Position numbers and translations under genes: made by a program | DNA from: Abiotrophia defectiva ATCC 49176 | Lineage (GTDB): Bacteria > Bacillota > Bacilli > Lactobacillales > Aerococcaceae | NCBI RefSeq assembly: GCF_000160075.2 | Contig: NZ_KI535342.1 | Location: 62,001 to 126,000, forward strand | Direction of reading: 5' to 3' | DNA length: 64,000 bases | In this document: in pieces, positions 53,512 through 63,709 of the stretch | Layout of the letters: every line of letters begins with the position of its first letter | Position numbering within the stretch: position 1 is the stretch's first letter | The notes under the pieces: generated by a model | Database searches by the model: none | What the model was told of the DNA's origin: nothing | The model's input: only the letters and a program-made list of their open reading frames with translations

Positions 53512-54258
53512 TTACTGTATCCAGCGCCAAGCGCGCTTTAATTCTGCTGTTCCATTTTCTAAATAAGGTCGGCCGTGGGCCATGATGACTCGCTCCGGCT
53601 GCCAGGCGAGGACTTGATCCATACAAGCCTTAGCTTGAGCTCGACGACCAAGAAAGCTCATCCGAAAATCAATGGGCGTCTGGCCATCAGGATCTGCAAT
53701 CCTCGCGAATCGATAAAAGCCACGCTGTAAGGCATGGGGCATCTTATTAACTTCAAAGTTCTCAATTAAGTCCGTCACAATCAAGGTCTGACTTGCTCGA
53801 TGGAAGAAGACCACTTCCTCGACTGCACGACTGCCAGAAAAAATTAATTGATCTAGTTGGCCCGCCCAATCTGCCGGCGCTCGATTCTCCAAAGTCGCAT
53901 CAAAATTTACGGCTATTTTCTGACTTGCAGCCCGCTTTTCAACACCCGGGCTACTCCAGGCCTTAGCTTGAGGATAACGTCGTTGCCAATCAGGAATGTA
54001 GGCATAATGAATTTTGTTAGGAGATACCAAATGAGCCACTGGTCCCAAGGAATCTAGGGCTTGAAACAGACTCTCATTGGGCGCAATAGGTGAGTGACAC
54101 CATAGGCTACCATCCGCTAATTTGACCACTGTCATGCGCGTTGAAAAGGGCAAACTCCCGCAACCAACTGACATCTGAATCAGATTACCATCTGCAATCC
54201 AAATGTCTTGGCCAATTGGCTTAAGTGTATTTAAGGGTTCATACAGGGGAATATGCAT
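53512..54258 (-). CDS. DUF4336 domain protein (metallo-hydrolase-like)
   Basis: 248-residue protein that resembles a degenerate metallo-beta-lactamase fold. It has [20 protein letters not shown] and [18 protein letters not shown], where the usual HxHxDH is replaced by SPNKIHY, plus [20 protein letters not shown] and RVIMAHG at the end. DUF4336 proteins are widespread but uncharacterised. ATG 54258 lies 8 bases behind AGGAGG; the GTG at 54264 abuts it. Transcribed with ung, with no obvious functional link. Confidence 0.82.
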   Translation of the reverse strand: MHIPLYEPLNTLKPIGQDIWIADGNLIQMSVGCGSLPFSTRMTVVKLADGSLWCHSPIAPNESLFQALDSLGPVAHLVSPNKIHYAYIPDWQRRYPQAKAWSSPGVEKRAASQKIAVNFDATLENRAPADWAGQLDQLIFSGSRAVEEVVFFHRASQTLIVTDLIENFEVNKMPHALQRGFYRFARIADPDGQTPIDFRMSFLGRRAQAKACMDQVLAWQPERVIMAHGRPYLENGTAELKRAWRWIQ

Positions 54259-54301
54259 GATCACGACCTCCTAACTTGAATCCTCCATCTGACTTAACGA
54301 G

Positions 54302-54337
54302 AAAAAGAGGTTGAGGCAAGTGCCCCAGCCTCTTTTA
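54302..54337 (-). terminator. gltX terminator
   Basis: AAAGAGG/CCTCTTT outer stem and GGCA/TGCC inner stem with TTTTTCTC on the minus strand. Confidence 0.8.
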
Positions 54338-54350
54338 GTCATCTTGAATT

Positions 54351-55823
54351 TTATGCCAAGAGCGCTGCTACTTGGTCAATGTGGGCTAAGGCTTTTTCTT
54401 TGCCTAAGACTTCGATTAATGCCGGTAATTCTGGCCCATGCATTTGGCCACTCACCGCAATCCGGATTGGCATGAAGAGGCCACGCCCTTTGGCGCCTGT
54501 TTCCTTCTGCACTTCCTTGATGCAAGCTTTAATATTCGCTGCTTCAAAGTCTTCTAAGTTCGCTAACTTCTCGCGAACCGCCGCCAAGACAGCCGGCACT
54601 TGCTCGCCCGCTAAGACCTCGCGACTTTCTTCGTCAATCGTCAAACTATCGTTGAAGAAGAGGCTAGACAAGGATACAATCTCGGCCCCGTAAGACATTT
54701 GTTCGTGGAAGAGGGAGACGACCTTGGTCACCCAAGCTAACTCTTCTTCCGATGGATTAGCTGATACACGACCTGCCTCAATCAGATGTGGCAAGGCTAG
54801 AGCCGTCACTTCTTCAAGACTCGCTTGCTTCATATAGGTATTGTTAATCCATTCCAATTTCTTGGTGTCGAAGGAAGCTGGTGAGGTAGACAAACGTTCG
54901 TAATCGAAGAGTTCAATCAACTGGTCACGACCAAAAATTTCTTCCTCCCCAACTGGAGACCAACCCAAAAGGGCGATAAAGTTGAAGATAGCTTCAGGTA
55001 AATAGCCCAGGTTACGGTATTGCTCAATAAATTGTAGGATAGAGCCGTCGCGTTTGCTGAGTTTCTTATGAGTCTCAGCGTTGACGATTAAGGTCATGTG
55101 ACCAAAACGTGGGTAGTCCCAACCGAAAGCATCATAAATCATCATTTGCTTAGGTGTATTAGCGATATGGTCATCTCCGCGCAATACGTGGGTAATGCCC
55201 ATAAGGTGGTCATCGACCGTTACTGCAAAGTTATAGGTTGGCATGCCGTCGCGCTTGCGGATTACCCAGTCACCAGAGACACTGCGTGATTCGAAGGTAA
55301 TCGGACCCTTAACCAGATCTTCAAATTCATAAGTTACATCTTCTGGCACGCGGAAACGAATAACCGGTACACGGCCTTCCGCTTCAAAGGCAGCTTCTTC
55401 TTCTGGCGTTAGGTGAGCGTGTTGGCCACCATAGTGCGGCATTTCGCCACGGGCTTGTTGGGCTTCACGTTCTGCTTCTAATTCTTCTTCCGTCATGTAA
55501 CACTTGTAGGCTTTACCTTCTGCCAAGAGTTGGTCAATTAGCGGATTGTAAATATGCAGACGCTCTGACTGACGATAAGGACCCACTTGGCCTGGTTTAT
55601 TAGGCGCTTCATCCCAGTCCATCCCCAACCAGGTTAAGTTATCTAGCTGGCTCTTCTCACCGTGCTCAAGATTACGTTTTAAGTCAGTATCTTCAATCCG
55701 AATAACGAAGTCCCCGCCATAGTGGCGCGCAAAAAGATAGTTGAAGAGCGCTGTCCGTGCATTCCCGATGTGTAATTCTCCTGTTGGGCTTGGTGCATAA
55801 CGCACACGTACTTTTGAAGTCAT
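54351..55823 (-). CDS. gltX: glutamate-tRNA ligase
   Basis: 490-residue class Ib synthetase, probably also charging tRNA-Gln before amidation as in most Firmicutes. [21 protein letters not shown] is the HIGH region, FVIRIEDTD follows, [15 protein letters not shown] and [12 protein letters not shown] (KMSKS equivalent) complete the catalytic core. The C-terminal helical anticodon domain is intact. Sixteen bases after yacL, in the conserved order radA-yacL-gltX. Confidence 0.98.
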   Translation of the reverse strand: MTSKVRVRYAPSPTGELHIGNARTALFNYLFARHYGGDFVIRIEDTDLKRNLEHGEKSQLDNLTWLGMDWDEAPNKPGQVGPYRQSERLHIYNPLIDQLLAEGKAYKCYMTEEELEAEREAQQARGEMPHYGGQHAHLTPEEEAAFEAEGRVPVIRFRVPEDVTYEFEDLVKGPITFESRSVSGDWVIRKRDGMPTYNFAVTVDDHLMGITHVLRGDDHIANTPKQMMIYDAFGWDYPRFGHMTLIVNAETHKKLSKRDGSILQFIEQYRNLGYLPEAIFNFIALLGWSPVGEEEIFGRDQLIELFDYERLSTSPASFDTKKLEWINNTYMKQASLEEVTALALPHLIEAGRVSANPSEEELAWVTKVVSLFHEQMSYGAEIVSLSSLFFNDSLTIDEESREVLAGEQVPAVLAAVREKLANLEDFEAANIKACIKEVQKETGAKGRGLFMPIRIAVSGQMHGPELPALIEVLGKEKALAHIDQVAALLA

Positions 55824-55839
55824 GTAGTTTCCTCTTTCC

Positions 55840-56958
55840 TTAGTAATGTGACTGCTTGGTTTCGATTTTATCTTGCGAATGAGCGGGCTTAGCGAAAATC
55901 ATACGCCCAGCGCTAGTTTGAAGGGCGCTAGTGACAATAACTTTTAGTCGCTCATTCATGTAATGTTGCCCGTCTTCGACCACAATCATGGTCCCATCAT
56001 CTAAATAGGCAACCCCTTGTTTGCGCTCAGTCCCGGACTTAACCACCGTGACTTCCATAATTTCACCAGGAATCACGACGGGTTTGACTGCTAGGGCCAA
56101 GGCATTGATGTTAAAGACGGTGACATTCTGAAATTCACAGACCTTATTTAAATTATAATCGTTTGTGACCACGGCTGCATCAATTAATTTTGCCAAACGG
56201 ATTAGTTTGCTATCAACCTCTGGCACATCATCAAAATCCCCATCATAAAATTCGATTGGGATGAGCGATTCTTTTTGTAAACTGTTGAGAATGTCCAGAC
56301 CTCGGCGGCCGCGAGCACGCTTGAGCGAATCCGCCGAGTCCGCAATGAACTGCAATTCCTTAAGCACAAAATTAGGAATCACTAGCACACCTTCTAAGAA
56401 GTGGGTCTTGGCAATATCGGCAATCCGACCATCAATGATGACGCTAGTATCTAAGAGTTTGTAGCGGTGGAAATTCTCACCCGCCTTGCGCTCTAAGATG
56501 CGGCTTTCCTGTTTCTCCCGCTTGCTAGCAGAACGACTAAAAATCGTCCGCCATTCATCCTGCCGACTGGTTGCGGTCTGGTAGCCAACAATGGATAGGA
56601 TGACCGATAAAACCAAGGGCAGGGCGTTAGAGATAAAGGGAATTTGCAAATTAGAGAAGGGAAGGGAGATGAGGTAGCCGATAATGAGACCGACAACCCC
56701 ACCAATAGTCCCGAAGAAGATGGTTGAGGTGGTTTGTTTGTTTAAGATTTCTTGTGTCTTGCGAATCCAACGAGCCAACAAAGGTGAGGCGAGATTTCCC
56801 AAGAGGGCGAAAATAATTGCGAATAATAAACCGTTAAAGTAGGTATTCTGCAAGAAATCTTGCGTTAGATGTACCCACGGCCAGATAGAAGCCCCAAAGG
56901 ACACGCCAAAACTCAGTCCGATAATGGCTGAAACCATTAAGACAATACGTTTAAACAT
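55840..56958 (-). CDS. yacL: PIN/TRAM domain integral membrane protein (YacL)
   Basis: 372-residue protein. Four hydrophobic segments fill the first 130 residues ([18 protein letters not shown], then [27 protein letters not shown] and [15 protein letters not shown]). A PIN nuclease-like domain follows: [18 protein letters not shown] with acidic metal ligands, [15 protein letters not shown], and [23 protein letters not shown]-binding domain starts at about 295 ([29 protein letters not shown]). Function unknown but strongly conserved next to radA. Good ribosome site AAAGGAGG. Confidence 0.92.
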   Translation of the reverse strand: MFKRIVLMVSAIIGLSFGVSFGASIWPWVHLTQDFLQNTYFNGLLFAIIFALLGNLASPLLARWIRKTQEILNKQTTSTIFFGTIGGVVGLIIGYLISLPFSNLQIPFISNALPLVLSVILSIVGYQTATSRQDEWRTIFSRSASKREKQESRILERKAGENFHRYKLLDTSVIIDGRIADIAKTHFLEGVLVIPNFVLKELQFIADSADSLKRARGRRGLDILNSLQKESLIPIEFYDGDFDDVPEVDSKLIRLAKLIDAAVVTNDYNLNKVCEFQNVTVFNINALALAVKPVVIPGEIMEVTVVKSGTERKQGVAYLDDGTMIVVEDGQHYMNERLKVIVTSALQTSAGRMIFAKPAHSQDKIETKQSHY

Positions 56959-56997
56959 AACCTTCCTCCTTTCCTATTTTTTAATGATGGCCTCCCC

Positions 56998-58386
56998 CTA
57001 TTGGCGGGGGAAGACCTTATGAATGGCTTCCTGGATAGTAGCCACTGGCACAATCTCAATTGCCAGCTTCTGATCCAGGCCTGCTAGATTATTTTTTGGA
57101 ATATAGGCCCGCTTAAAGCCAAGTTTGGCAGCTTCCTTGAGGCGCTCTTTGATTTGGCTAACCCGCCGGATTTCTCCCGTCAGACCAATTTCGCCGATAA
57201 AGCAATCTTCGATATTGGTGGCCTGATTCCAATAACTAGACGCGATGCTGACGGCAATGGCCAAGTCAATGGCCGGCTCATCTAATTTAACACCACCTGT
57301 AATCTTGAAGAAAGCATCCTGATTTTGCACCAACAGACCGCAATGCTTTTCCATAACTGCCAAGAGCAGTGACACGCGTTGATAGTCAATCCCCGACGAA
57401 GTACGTTTGGCCGTCCCATAGACAGTTGGAGTCATCAGAGACTGGATTTCCGCCAAAATTGGTCGCGTTCCTTCAATGGAAGCCACAACAGTCGAACCCG
57501 TCGCACCAGCCAAACGCTCTTCCAAGAAGAGCTCCGAGGGGTTGGTTACTTCTTCCAAGCCTGCTTCCAGCATTTCGAAAACACCTAGCTCATGCGTGGA
57601 ACCAAAGCGGTTTTTCACGGCTCGCAAGACCCGAAAACGATTATGACGTTCCCCCTCAAAGTAGAGCACGGTATCCACCATGTGTTCCAACATTCGAGGC
57701 CCCGCAATATTGCCCTCCTTGGTCACGTGACCAACAATAAAGGTTGCAATATTATTATCCTTGGCAATCCGCATTAAGATAGCGGTGGCTTCCCGCAATT
57801 GGGAAACACTTCCCGCCACCCCAGTATGATCTGCCAGTTGCATGGTCTGGATAGAGTCAATAATCAAAATATCTGGTGCAATGCGCTGAACTTCACCAGC
57901 AATAACTGCCAAATCCGTCTCCGACAAGAGGTAGAAATGACTGTCCTTGAGCGACAGGCGTTCCGCCCGCATCTTAATCTGGGAGAGACTTTCTTCCCCG
58001 GAAACATAAAGGACGGTTTGACCTAGGTTGGCCAGTTGAATCGAGACTTGGAGCAAGAGGGTAGACTTACCAATCCCAGGGTCGCCCCCAATCAGAACTA
58101 GACTGCCAGCTACCACTCCGCCACCCAAGACCCGGTCGAACTCTTGGAAATTGGTATGGGTCCGCGTTTCAGCCTTGTAGGTGATTTCTTCTAGGCGTTG
58201 AGCCCGGTTGGCGTCTTCACCGCGCTGGGTCAAAACCTTGAACTGACTTTTCTCGGTCTTGATAGTCGATTGGACAATCTGCTCTTCCATCTGATTCCAA
58301 GCGCCACAATTAGGGCACTTGCCCAGATACTTGGCCGATTCATAGCCACAGGCCATACATTCGTAGCTTACTTTTTTCTTGGCCAT
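56998..58386 (-). CDS. radA: DNA repair protein RadA (Sms)
   Basis: 462-residue branch-migration helicase aiding recombination and transformation. An N-terminal zinc finger ([21 protein letters not shown]) is followed by the RecA-like ATPase with Walker [13 protein letters not shown], Walker [12 protein letters not shown] and the RadA signature [17 protein letters not shown] Lon-like C-terminal domain ends the protein. Codes for a key competence-recombination factor, fitting the ComC and SigH genes nearby. Downstream of dut by 36 bases. Confidence 0.98.
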   Translation of the reverse strand: MAKKKVSYECMACGYESAKYLGKCPNCGAWNQMEEQIVQSTIKTEKSQFKVLTQRGEDANRAQRLEEITYKAETRTHTNFQEFDRVLGGGVVAGSLVLIGGDPGIGKSTLLLQVSIQLANLGQTVLYVSGEESLSQIKMRAERLSLKDSHFYLLSETDLAVIAGEVQRIAPDILIIDSIQTMQLADHTGVAGSVSQLREATAILMRIAKDNNIATFIVGHVTKEGNIAGPRMLEHMVDTVLYFEGERHNRFRVLRAVKNRFGSTHELGVFEMLEAGLEEVTNPSELFLEERLAGATGSTVVASIEGTRPILAEIQSLMTPTVYGTAKRTSSGIDYQRVSLLLAVMEKHCGLLVQNQDAFFKITGGVKLDEPAIDLAIAVSIASSYWNQATNIEDCFIGEIGLTGEIRRVSQIKERLKEAAKLGFKRAYIPKNNLAGLDQKLAIEIVPVATIQEAIHKVFPRQ

Positions 58387-58422
58387 AGCTTTCCTTCTTT
58401 CTTTGGCTCTAGCCCTTAGAGC

Positions 58423-58989
58423 CTATTGTTGGTGATGACCAGAGGAGCCGAAGCCTCCTTCGCGGGCAGCCTGCCCACCATGGTCGCCATCCGCCTTCAA
58501 GAAAGGCAAGAAGATGGCTTGAGCAATGCGCTCACCTTTTTGGATGGTTTGATCAAAGAGCCCAAAGTTGCTAAGTTGAACGTAGACATGCCCTTCATTA
58601 CTCGGATTATTATAGTAGTCTGCGTCAATGACGCCCACTCCGTTAGGCACCTGTAAGAAACGCTTGAGCGGGTTACTAGAACGGTTGACGATTTGTAGGT
58701 ATTCATCTTCCTGCATATAAACCTTAAGCCCAGTAGGCACAAGGGTTGGTTTCAACAAGCGCTGCGGATCCTCTGCTGGCTCCTTTTGGGTTGGTTTGGC
58801 ATGAATCCATTGTTTCATTTCCATAGCTAAATAGCGGAAAACTTGTCGCCAGTAAGATGGAATCACAATGGTTTCTGCCGCTTCCAAATCATAACCTGCA
58901 GCATGATGGGTCGCTCGCTGTGGCAGTTGGATAGCTTTATCTTGGTAGCTAGTGATGACTTCAAAGCCACGTTTTCTTTCCTGGGTCAT
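58423..58989 (-). CDS. dut: dUTP diphosphatase
   Basis: 188-residue trimeric dUTPase keeping uracil out of DNA. Motif 1 AAGYDLEAAE, motif 2 is VNRSSNPLKRF (usually GRSS), motif 3 GVIDADYYNNPSNEG, motif 4 KGERIAQAIFLPF and motif 5 REGGFGSSGH, all in order. It is longer than typical (about 150) because of a 35-residue insert after motif 1 (YWRQVFRYLAMEMKQWIH...), which is common in Lactobacillales and phage enzymes. First gene of the dut-radA-yacL-gltX run; promoter is an extended -10 (TGGTAAAAT) upstream. Confidence 0.95.
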   Translation of the reverse strand: MTQERKRGFEVITSYQDKAIQLPQRATHHAAGYDLEAAETIVIPSYWRQVFRYLAMEMKQWIHAKPTQKEPAEDPQRLLKPTLVPTGLKVYMQEDEYLQIVNRSSNPLKRFLQVPNGVGVIDADYYNNPSNEGHVYVQLSNFGLFDQTIQKGERIAQAIFLPFLKADGDHGGQAAREGGFGSSGHHQQ

Positions 58990-59157
58990 AAGACACCCCT
59001 TTTCTACTGAATCATCTCTATTTTACCAAATTTCCCGGCCAATAGGGTAATAAAAGCAATAAAAGTGCTTGAAAAATCACACTTTCTTACAGATTGAAAG
59101 AAACCCCTTACTTTTTGTACAATCTGCCGAAGAAATTTGTGCAGTTTGTCAATGGAA

Positions 59158-59186
59158 TTGTAAACCGTTTTCATTTACACTATAGA
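59158..59186 (+). promoter_or_regulatory. promoter with operator-like repeat of the sugar ABC ATPase gene
   Basis: TTGTAA (59158-59163), 17-bp spacer, TATAGA (59181-59186). The spacer holds the inverted repeat TGTAAA-N9-TTTACA and a near match to a catabolite site (TGAAAACGGTTTACA on the minus strand, one base longer than the CcpA consensus). Confidence 0.5.
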
Positions 59187-59223
59187 TGTCAATAAAATCA
59201 ATCAATAAGGAGCGAATTTTCCT

Positions 59224-60334
59224 ATGGTAGAAATGAAATTAAAAGGCATCCACAAAAAATATGATAATGCCGACTTCTATTCCGTTACTGACTTTAACTT
59301 AGACATCGCAGACCGCGAATTTATTGTCTTCGTTGGTCCTTCTGGTTGTGGTAAGTCCACTACATTACGTATGATCGCCGGTTTGGAAGATATTTCTGAA
59401 GGGGAATTATGGATTGGCGACCGCCTCATGAACGACGTGGCACCTAAAGACCGCGACATCGCCATGGTATTCCAAAACTACGCCCTCTACCCACACATGA
59501 CGGTCTTCGACAACATGGCCTCGTTTGAAACTTCGTAAATATCCAAAAGAAGAAATCAAACAACGTGTTGAAAACGCGGCTGAAATCCTAGGCTTAACTC
59601 AATACTTAGACCGTAAACCAGCTGCTTTGTCTGGTGGTCAACGTCAACGTGTTGCCTTGGGTCGTGCCATTGTCCGCGATGCCAAAGTCTTCCTCATGGA
59701 CGAACCGCTCTCTAACTTGGATGCTAAACTCCGTGTACAAATGCGTGCTGAAATTGCTAAATTACACCAACGCTTGAACACCACTACCATCTACGTTACC
59801 CACGACCAAACAGAAGCTATGACCATGGCTAGCCGGATTGTCATCATGAAAGATGGGATTATCCAACAAATCGGTAGCCCGCAAGAAGTTTACGATACAC
59901 CAAACAACGTCTTCGTTGCTGGCTTTATCGGCTCTCCTGCCATGAACTTCTTCAAAGTTAAATTCGAAAACGGCACTATCAGCAATGGCCACGACTTAAC
60001 CTTAGAAGTAACTGATCCACAACGTCGCTACTTAGTAGAACGTGGTTTCGAAGGCAAGGAAGTCATCTTCGGTATTCGTCCAGAAGACATTCAATCTGAA
60101 CAAATCTTCTTAGACTCCTATCCAAAATCAGTAGTTCGTTCAGAAGTTGTCGTATCTGAATTATTAGGGGCAGAAACTATGCTTTACTCTAAAGTTGGGG
60201 ACACTGAATTCATCGCGCGTGTCGATGCACGTGACTACCACAACCCAGGCGAAACCGTAGAACTCGGCTTCAACATGAACAAAGCTCACTTCTTCGACCC
60301 AGAAACTGAATTAGTCATTCGCGACCAAGCCTAA
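59224..60334 (+). pseudogene. msmK: multi-sugar ABC transporter ATPase (MsmK/UgpC type), frameshifted
   Basis: ATPase that energises carbohydrate ABC importers encoded elsewhere. Walker [16 protein letters not shown]-loop [17 protein letters not shown], then a break. The downstream frame has LSGGQRQRVALGRAIVRDAKVFLMDEPLSNLDAKLR (signature and Walker B), THDQTEAM and the C-terminal TOBE/regulatory domain with FGIRPEDI and VSELLGAETMLYSK. At 59518-59527 the sequence reads GCC-TCGT-TTG; relatives have Ala-Phe-Gly-Leu, which needs six bases instead of four, so two bases (one T and one G) appear to be missing. The first frame stops after 104 residues. Either an error in the sequence or a real lesion; all other residues look functional. 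Confidence 0.88.
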
Positions 60335-60357
60335 GCTTAACTCGTCTACCACTCCGG

Positions 60358-60382
60358 CCCTCCTCATCTGAGGAGGGTTTTT
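60358..60382 (+). terminator. terminator after the sugar ABC ATPase gene
   Basis: CCCTCCTC/GAGGAGGG 8-bp stem with a 4-nt loop and TTTTT on the plus strand. Confidence 0.92.
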
Positions 60383-60423
60383 GGCGTCTATCTGACGACA
60401 ATTGCACCTCAAATCTGTGACAA

Positions 60424-60487
60424 GTCCCTAACATCCGTCATTTAGGGACCGGTATCAGTTGCTTTTTGCCTGCTATCGTCCTAGAAT
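60424..60487 (+). promoter_or_regulatory. amylase promoter and upstream inverted repeat
   Basis: TTGCTT (60459-60464), 17-bp spacer, TAGAAT (60482-60487). Immediately upstream is GTCCCTAA-N10-TTAGGGAC (60424-60449), without a T run, so more likely a protein-binding site than a terminator. Confidence 0.55.
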
Positions 60488-60520
60488 AGAGCCATAGAAT
60501 TGTAAAAGGAGGCTCGCACC

Positions 60521-61978
60521 ATGCAAAACCAGACTTTAATGCAAGCTTTTGAATGGTATCTGCCGAGTGACCACCAGCACTGGAATCGACTTGCCCAACT
60601 TGCTCCAGAATTGGCGGCTAAGGGCATTCGCAAAATCTGGCTCCCGCCTGCTTTCAAAGGCACCAACAAAGACGACGTCGGCTATGGCGTCTATGACTTG
60701 TTTGACTTGGGAGAATTCGACCAGAAGGGGACCATCCCTACTAAATACGGAACAAAAGACGACTATCTCAATCTGATTGAGACCTTAAAAGCCAACGGGA
60801 TTGCTCCCATTGCTGACATCGTCCTCAACCATAAGGCCGGCGCTGACCACAAGGAACGCTTTACGGTCATTGAGATGAATCCCAACAATCGTCAAGAAGC
60901 AATCTCTGAACCCTTTGAGATAGAAGGTTGGACTTGCTTCACCTTTGATGGTCGCCAGAAAGCCTACAATGATTTCACCTGGCACTGGTATCACTTTACA
61001 GGGACCGACTATGACGCTGGCCGTAACCGATCCGGTATTTTCCTAATTCAAGGGGATAATAAGGGCTGGGCCGACGATACGCTCGTTGATGACGAGAATG
61101 GTAACTATGACTACCTTATGTATGATGATCTCGATTTTAAGCATCCCGAAGTGGTTCAACATCTCTACGATTGGGCCCATTGGTTTATTGAGACAACTGG
61201 TGTTCGTGGCTTCCGCCTAGATGCCGTTAAACATATCGATTCCTTCTTCATGAAGAACTTTATCCGAGACCTAACCGAACACTACGGCGATGATTTCTAT
61301 GTCTTCGGTGAATTCTGGAATGGCGACGAAGAGGCCAATAGCCAATATTTGGAGAAAACCGACTTCCACTATGACTTAGTAGACGTCAAGCTCCACCAGA
61401 ACTTCTTCGATGCCGGTCAAGCTGGGGCAGATTACGACTTGAGTAAGATTTTCGACCAAACCCTCATGCAAAACTACCCAGAATCAGCGGTTACCTTCGT
61501 GGATAACCACGATACCCAACGGGGTCAAGCGCTAGAATCGACCGTAGCCGAATGGTTCAAGCCTTTGGCTTATGCCATGATTCTCTTGCGTCAATCCGGT
61601 TTACCTTGTGTCTTCTACGGCGACTACTTCGGTATTCAAGGGGACTTTGCCCAAGAATCTTTCCAAGAAGTCATCGATAAGTTACTCAACCTACGGCTTT
61701 ACCATGCCTATGGCCAAGAAACTGACTATCTCGATGACCCCAACTGTATTGCCTGGACTCGGGCTGGTAATGAAGAAAATGATGGTCGCCCACTGGCAGT
61801 CATTCTCTCCAACAAAGACGAGGCTAGCAAGCGCCTCTTCTTAGGCCCAGAGTGGGCTGGCCGCACTTTCCGTGATGGCTTAGGACATCACGAAGCCAGC
61901 GTCACTATCGAGGAAGACGGCTGGGCTGATTTCCCAGTTCATGGGGCTTCTGTCTCCGCTTGGATTTTGGCAGATTAA
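60521..61978 (+). CDS. cytoplasmic alpha-amylase, GH13 subfamily 5 type
   Basis: 485-residue enzyme cutting alpha-1,4-glucans inside the cell; no signal peptide (starts MQNQTLMQAFEWYLPSD). Catalytic residues: nucleophile Asp234 in GFRLDAVKH, acid/base Glu264 in FGEFW and Asp331 in FVDNHDTQ. ADIVLNHKAGADHKERF is the first conserved region with calcium ligands. Residue numbering nearly equals that of Bacillus liquefying amylases, but like E. coli AmyA and streptococcal intracellular amylases it lacks a leader. The neighbouring sugar ABC ATPase suggests a role in using imported maltodextrin or stored glycogen (inference). Excellent AAAAGGAGG site. Confidence 0.95.
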   Translation: MQNQTLMQAFEWYLPSDHQHWNRLAQLAPELAAKGIRKIWLPPAFKGTNKDDVGYGVYDLFDLGEFDQKGTIPTKYGTKDDYLNLIETLKANGIAPIADIVLNHKAGADHKERFTVIEMNPNNRQEAISEPFEIEGWTCFTFDGRQKAYNDFTWHWYHFTGTDYDAGRNRSGIFLIQGDNKGWADDTLVDDENGNYDYLMYDDLDFKHPEVVQHLYDWAHWFIETTGVRGFRLDAVKHIDSFFMKNFIRDLTEHYGDDFYVFGEFWNGDEEANSQYLEKTDFHYDLVDVKLHQNFFDAGQAGADYDLSKIFDQTLMQNYPESAVTFVDNHDTQRGQALESTVAEWFKPLAYAMILLRQSGLPCVFYGDYFGIQGDFAQESFQEVIDKLLNLRLYHAYGQETDYLDDPNCIAWTRAGNEENDGRPLAVILSNKDEASKRLFLGPEWAGRTFRDGLGHHEASVTIEEDGWADFPVHGASVSAWILAD

Positions 61979-61999
61979 ACAATTGAGCATAGACAAATT

Positions 62000-62027
62000 A
62001 AAGGACGAGGCTGACCCCGTCCTTTTA
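62000..62027 (+). terminator. amylase terminator
   Basis: AAGGACG/CGTCCTT stem with TTTT on the plus strand. Confidence 0.85.
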
Positions 62028-62043
62028 ACTTTCGCTAGATAAA

Positions 62044-62077
62044 TTTCCCAATATATCATATATGATATAATGGGAAA
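62044..62077. repeat. second copy of the ATATCATATATGATAT palindrome
   Basis: 34-bp palindrome with one mismatched pair; shares the run TATATCATATATGATATAAT and the flanking GGGA with the copy at 43056-43095. It also lies between convergent genes (amylase and dnaB), a few bases beyond the minus-strand terminator. Confidence 0.8.
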
Positions 62078-62078
62078 G

Positions 62079-62108
62079 CAAAAGGCTGAGACTTGAGTCT
62101 CAGCCTTA
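62079..62108 (-). terminator. dnaB terminator
   Basis: AAGGCTGAGAC/GTCTCAGCCTT 11-bp stem with a 3-4-nt loop and TTTT on the minus strand. Confidence 0.88.
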
Positions 62109-62111
62109 TTT

Positions 62112-63503
62112 TCATTGATAATTTACTTGATTTTCTGGGCGATAAGATAAGTTAGAAAACTTGTTATACTCTTTCTTAAAGAGTAAGTTGACGGTGTCTC
62201 GGGCCCCTGACCGGTTCTTGGCCAGAATCACCTCAATCGTGTTATCTGGCAAGGAATCATCATGGTCTGGTTCGTCACCCGGCTCATCATGGCGGTGATA
62301 ATCGTGACGATAGAGGAAGGCCACGATATCCGCATCCTGCTCAATCGACCCGGATTCCCGGATATCACTTAAAATTGGCCGCTTGTTTTGACGCTGTTCC
62401 AAGCCCCGTGAGAGCTGGGACAAGGCAATAACTGGCACATGCAATTCCTTGGCTAATTTTTTGAGTTGGCGTGAAATCTCAGAAACTTCTTGTTGGCGGT
62501 TTTCACGGCCGTTCCCTTCAATTAATTGCAAGTAGTCGATGACAATCAAGCCCAAGTCAGGATTTTCCTGCTTGAGTCGGCGGCATTTGGCCCGAATTTC
62601 AGAGACCTTAATCCCCGCCGAATCATCGATGAAAATCTTGGCATTCTTAAGGGTATCGGTCGCAATAGTGAAGCTAGACCACTCATCTTCGGTTAGTTGA
62701 CCCGTCTTCATGTTGGATGCAAAGATATTTCCCTCCGCACAGACCATCCGATAGACCAAGTCAATCGCCCCCATTTCTAGAGAAAAGATGGCAACTGGCA
62801 CCTTGGATTTGGTAGCCACATTCTGGGCAATATTGAGGGCAAAGGCCGTCTTACCTACGGAAGGACGGGCAGCGATAATAATTAACTGATCACCTTGGAA
62901 ACCTGAAGTCATCTTGTCCAAATCATGATAGCCCGTAGCTAGCCCCGTAATGTCGCGTTTTTCTTCAGAAAGCTTAACGACACGGTCATAGGCTTCCACC
63001 ACTAGGTGGCGCATTTCTTTTGGTTTATTGACCTGGCTACCTTCCCCGATTGAAAGAATCAACTTTTCACTACGGTCTACAATATTTTCAACACTATCGG
63101 ACTCATCATAGGCTTCCGAACTAATAGTGGTGGTAACCGCAATCAGACGACGCAGGGTCGATTTTTGTTTGACGATATTGGCGTAGTATTCAACGTGTTC
63201 TGCCGTTGGCGTCGCTTCAATCAATTCCGCCAGATAACTAGCGCCTCCCGCATTTTCTAAGGCATCATAGGCTTCTAGTTGGTTGACCACCATGACGAAG
63301 TCCAAGGCCCCGTTGCGGTCGAAGACCACATCAATGGCATTAAAAATCAGTTGGTGGGATCGCTTGTAGAAGTCATCTTCACTAATGATGGCTTGGACGG
63401 TCCCGATTTTACGTGGATCTAGGAATAAAGCACCTAGCACTGCACGTTCAGCTTCAATATTATGAGGCATTATTCGTTGCTCATTAAGATTTAATTCTGT
63501 CAC
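62112..63503 (-). CDS. dnaB: replicative DNA helicase DnaB-type (DnaC in Bacillus naming)
   Basis: 463-residue hexameric helicase. N-terminal DnaB domain (PHNIEAERAVLGALFLDP), linker, then a RecA-like motor: GLATGYHDLDKMTSGFQGDQLIIIAARPSVGKTAFALNIAQN (Walker A PSVGKTA), VIDYLQLIEG (Walker B) and SDIRESGSIEQDADIVAFLYR (arginine-finger region). Start is GTG with GAAGGG 6 bases upstream. It is divergent from mnmE; rplI, the common upstream neighbour, is not in the window. Confidence 0.98.
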   Translation of the reverse strand: MTELNLNEQRIMPHNIEAERAVLGALFLDPRKIGTVQAIISEDDFYKRSHQLIFNAIDVVFDRNGALDFVMVVNQLEAYDALENAGGASYLAELIEATPTAEHVEYYANIVKQKSTLRRLIAVTTTISSEAYDESDSVENIVDRSEKLILSIGEGSQVNKPKEMRHLVVEAYDRVVKLSEEKRDITGLATGYHDLDKMTSGFQGDQLIIIAARPSVGKTAFALNIAQNVATKSKVPVAIFSLEMGAIDLVYRMVCAEGNIFASNMKTGQLTEDEWSSFTIATDTLKNAKIFIDDSAGIKVSEIRAKCRRLKQENPDLGLIVIDYLQLIEGNGRENRQQEVSEISRQLKKLAKELHVPVIALSQLSRGLEQRQNKRPILSDIRESGSIEQDADIVAFLYRHDYHRHDEPGDEPDHDDSLPDNTIEVILAKNRSGARDTVNLLFKKEYNKFSNLSYRPENQVNYQ

Positions 63504-63575
63504 TAGGTTCCCTTCTTTCTACTCATATGTAGTTTACTAAATGTCTTAGCCCTTTTCAAGTAGGGCGATATACCC

Positions 63576-63686
63576 TTGCAAAATCCCCTTAAATTCTATA
63601 TAATACAGATGAATTAATAGTAGCAGTCAAAGTGCTTACTACCCCAACTGGCCATATCCAAGGGGGTAGTCTAGGCACTTTTTTTG
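63576..63686 (+). promoter_or_regulatory. mnmE promoter and leader terminator-like hairpin
   Basis: TTGCAA (63576-63581), 17-bp spacer, TATAAT (63599-63604). About 20 bases past the expected start is a long hairpin, AAGTGC...GCACTT outside and ACTACCCC/GGGGTAGT inside, followed by T7 (63680-63686). This has terminator shape, 24 bases before the mnmE ATG. Confidence 0.7.
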
Positions 63687-63709
63687 TGACAAGAGAAAGG
63701 AGCCCGTCA

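Noticed and set aside
51386-55900. T-box leader before gltX or cysS, as in Bacillus
   Set aside because: No T-box GGTGG-ACCGCG core and no room for a leader in the short intergenic gaps.
59158-59186. Clear CcpA (cre) site before the sugar ABC ATPase
   Set aside because: TGAAAACGGTTTACA is one base too long for the consensus; listed only as an operator-like repeat.
44274-63503. Many plus-strand frames of 60-120 residues opposite rplA, pyrP, cysS, radA and dnaB
   Set aside because: All are fully antisense to well-supported genes, lack ribosome sites and match nothing recognisable.
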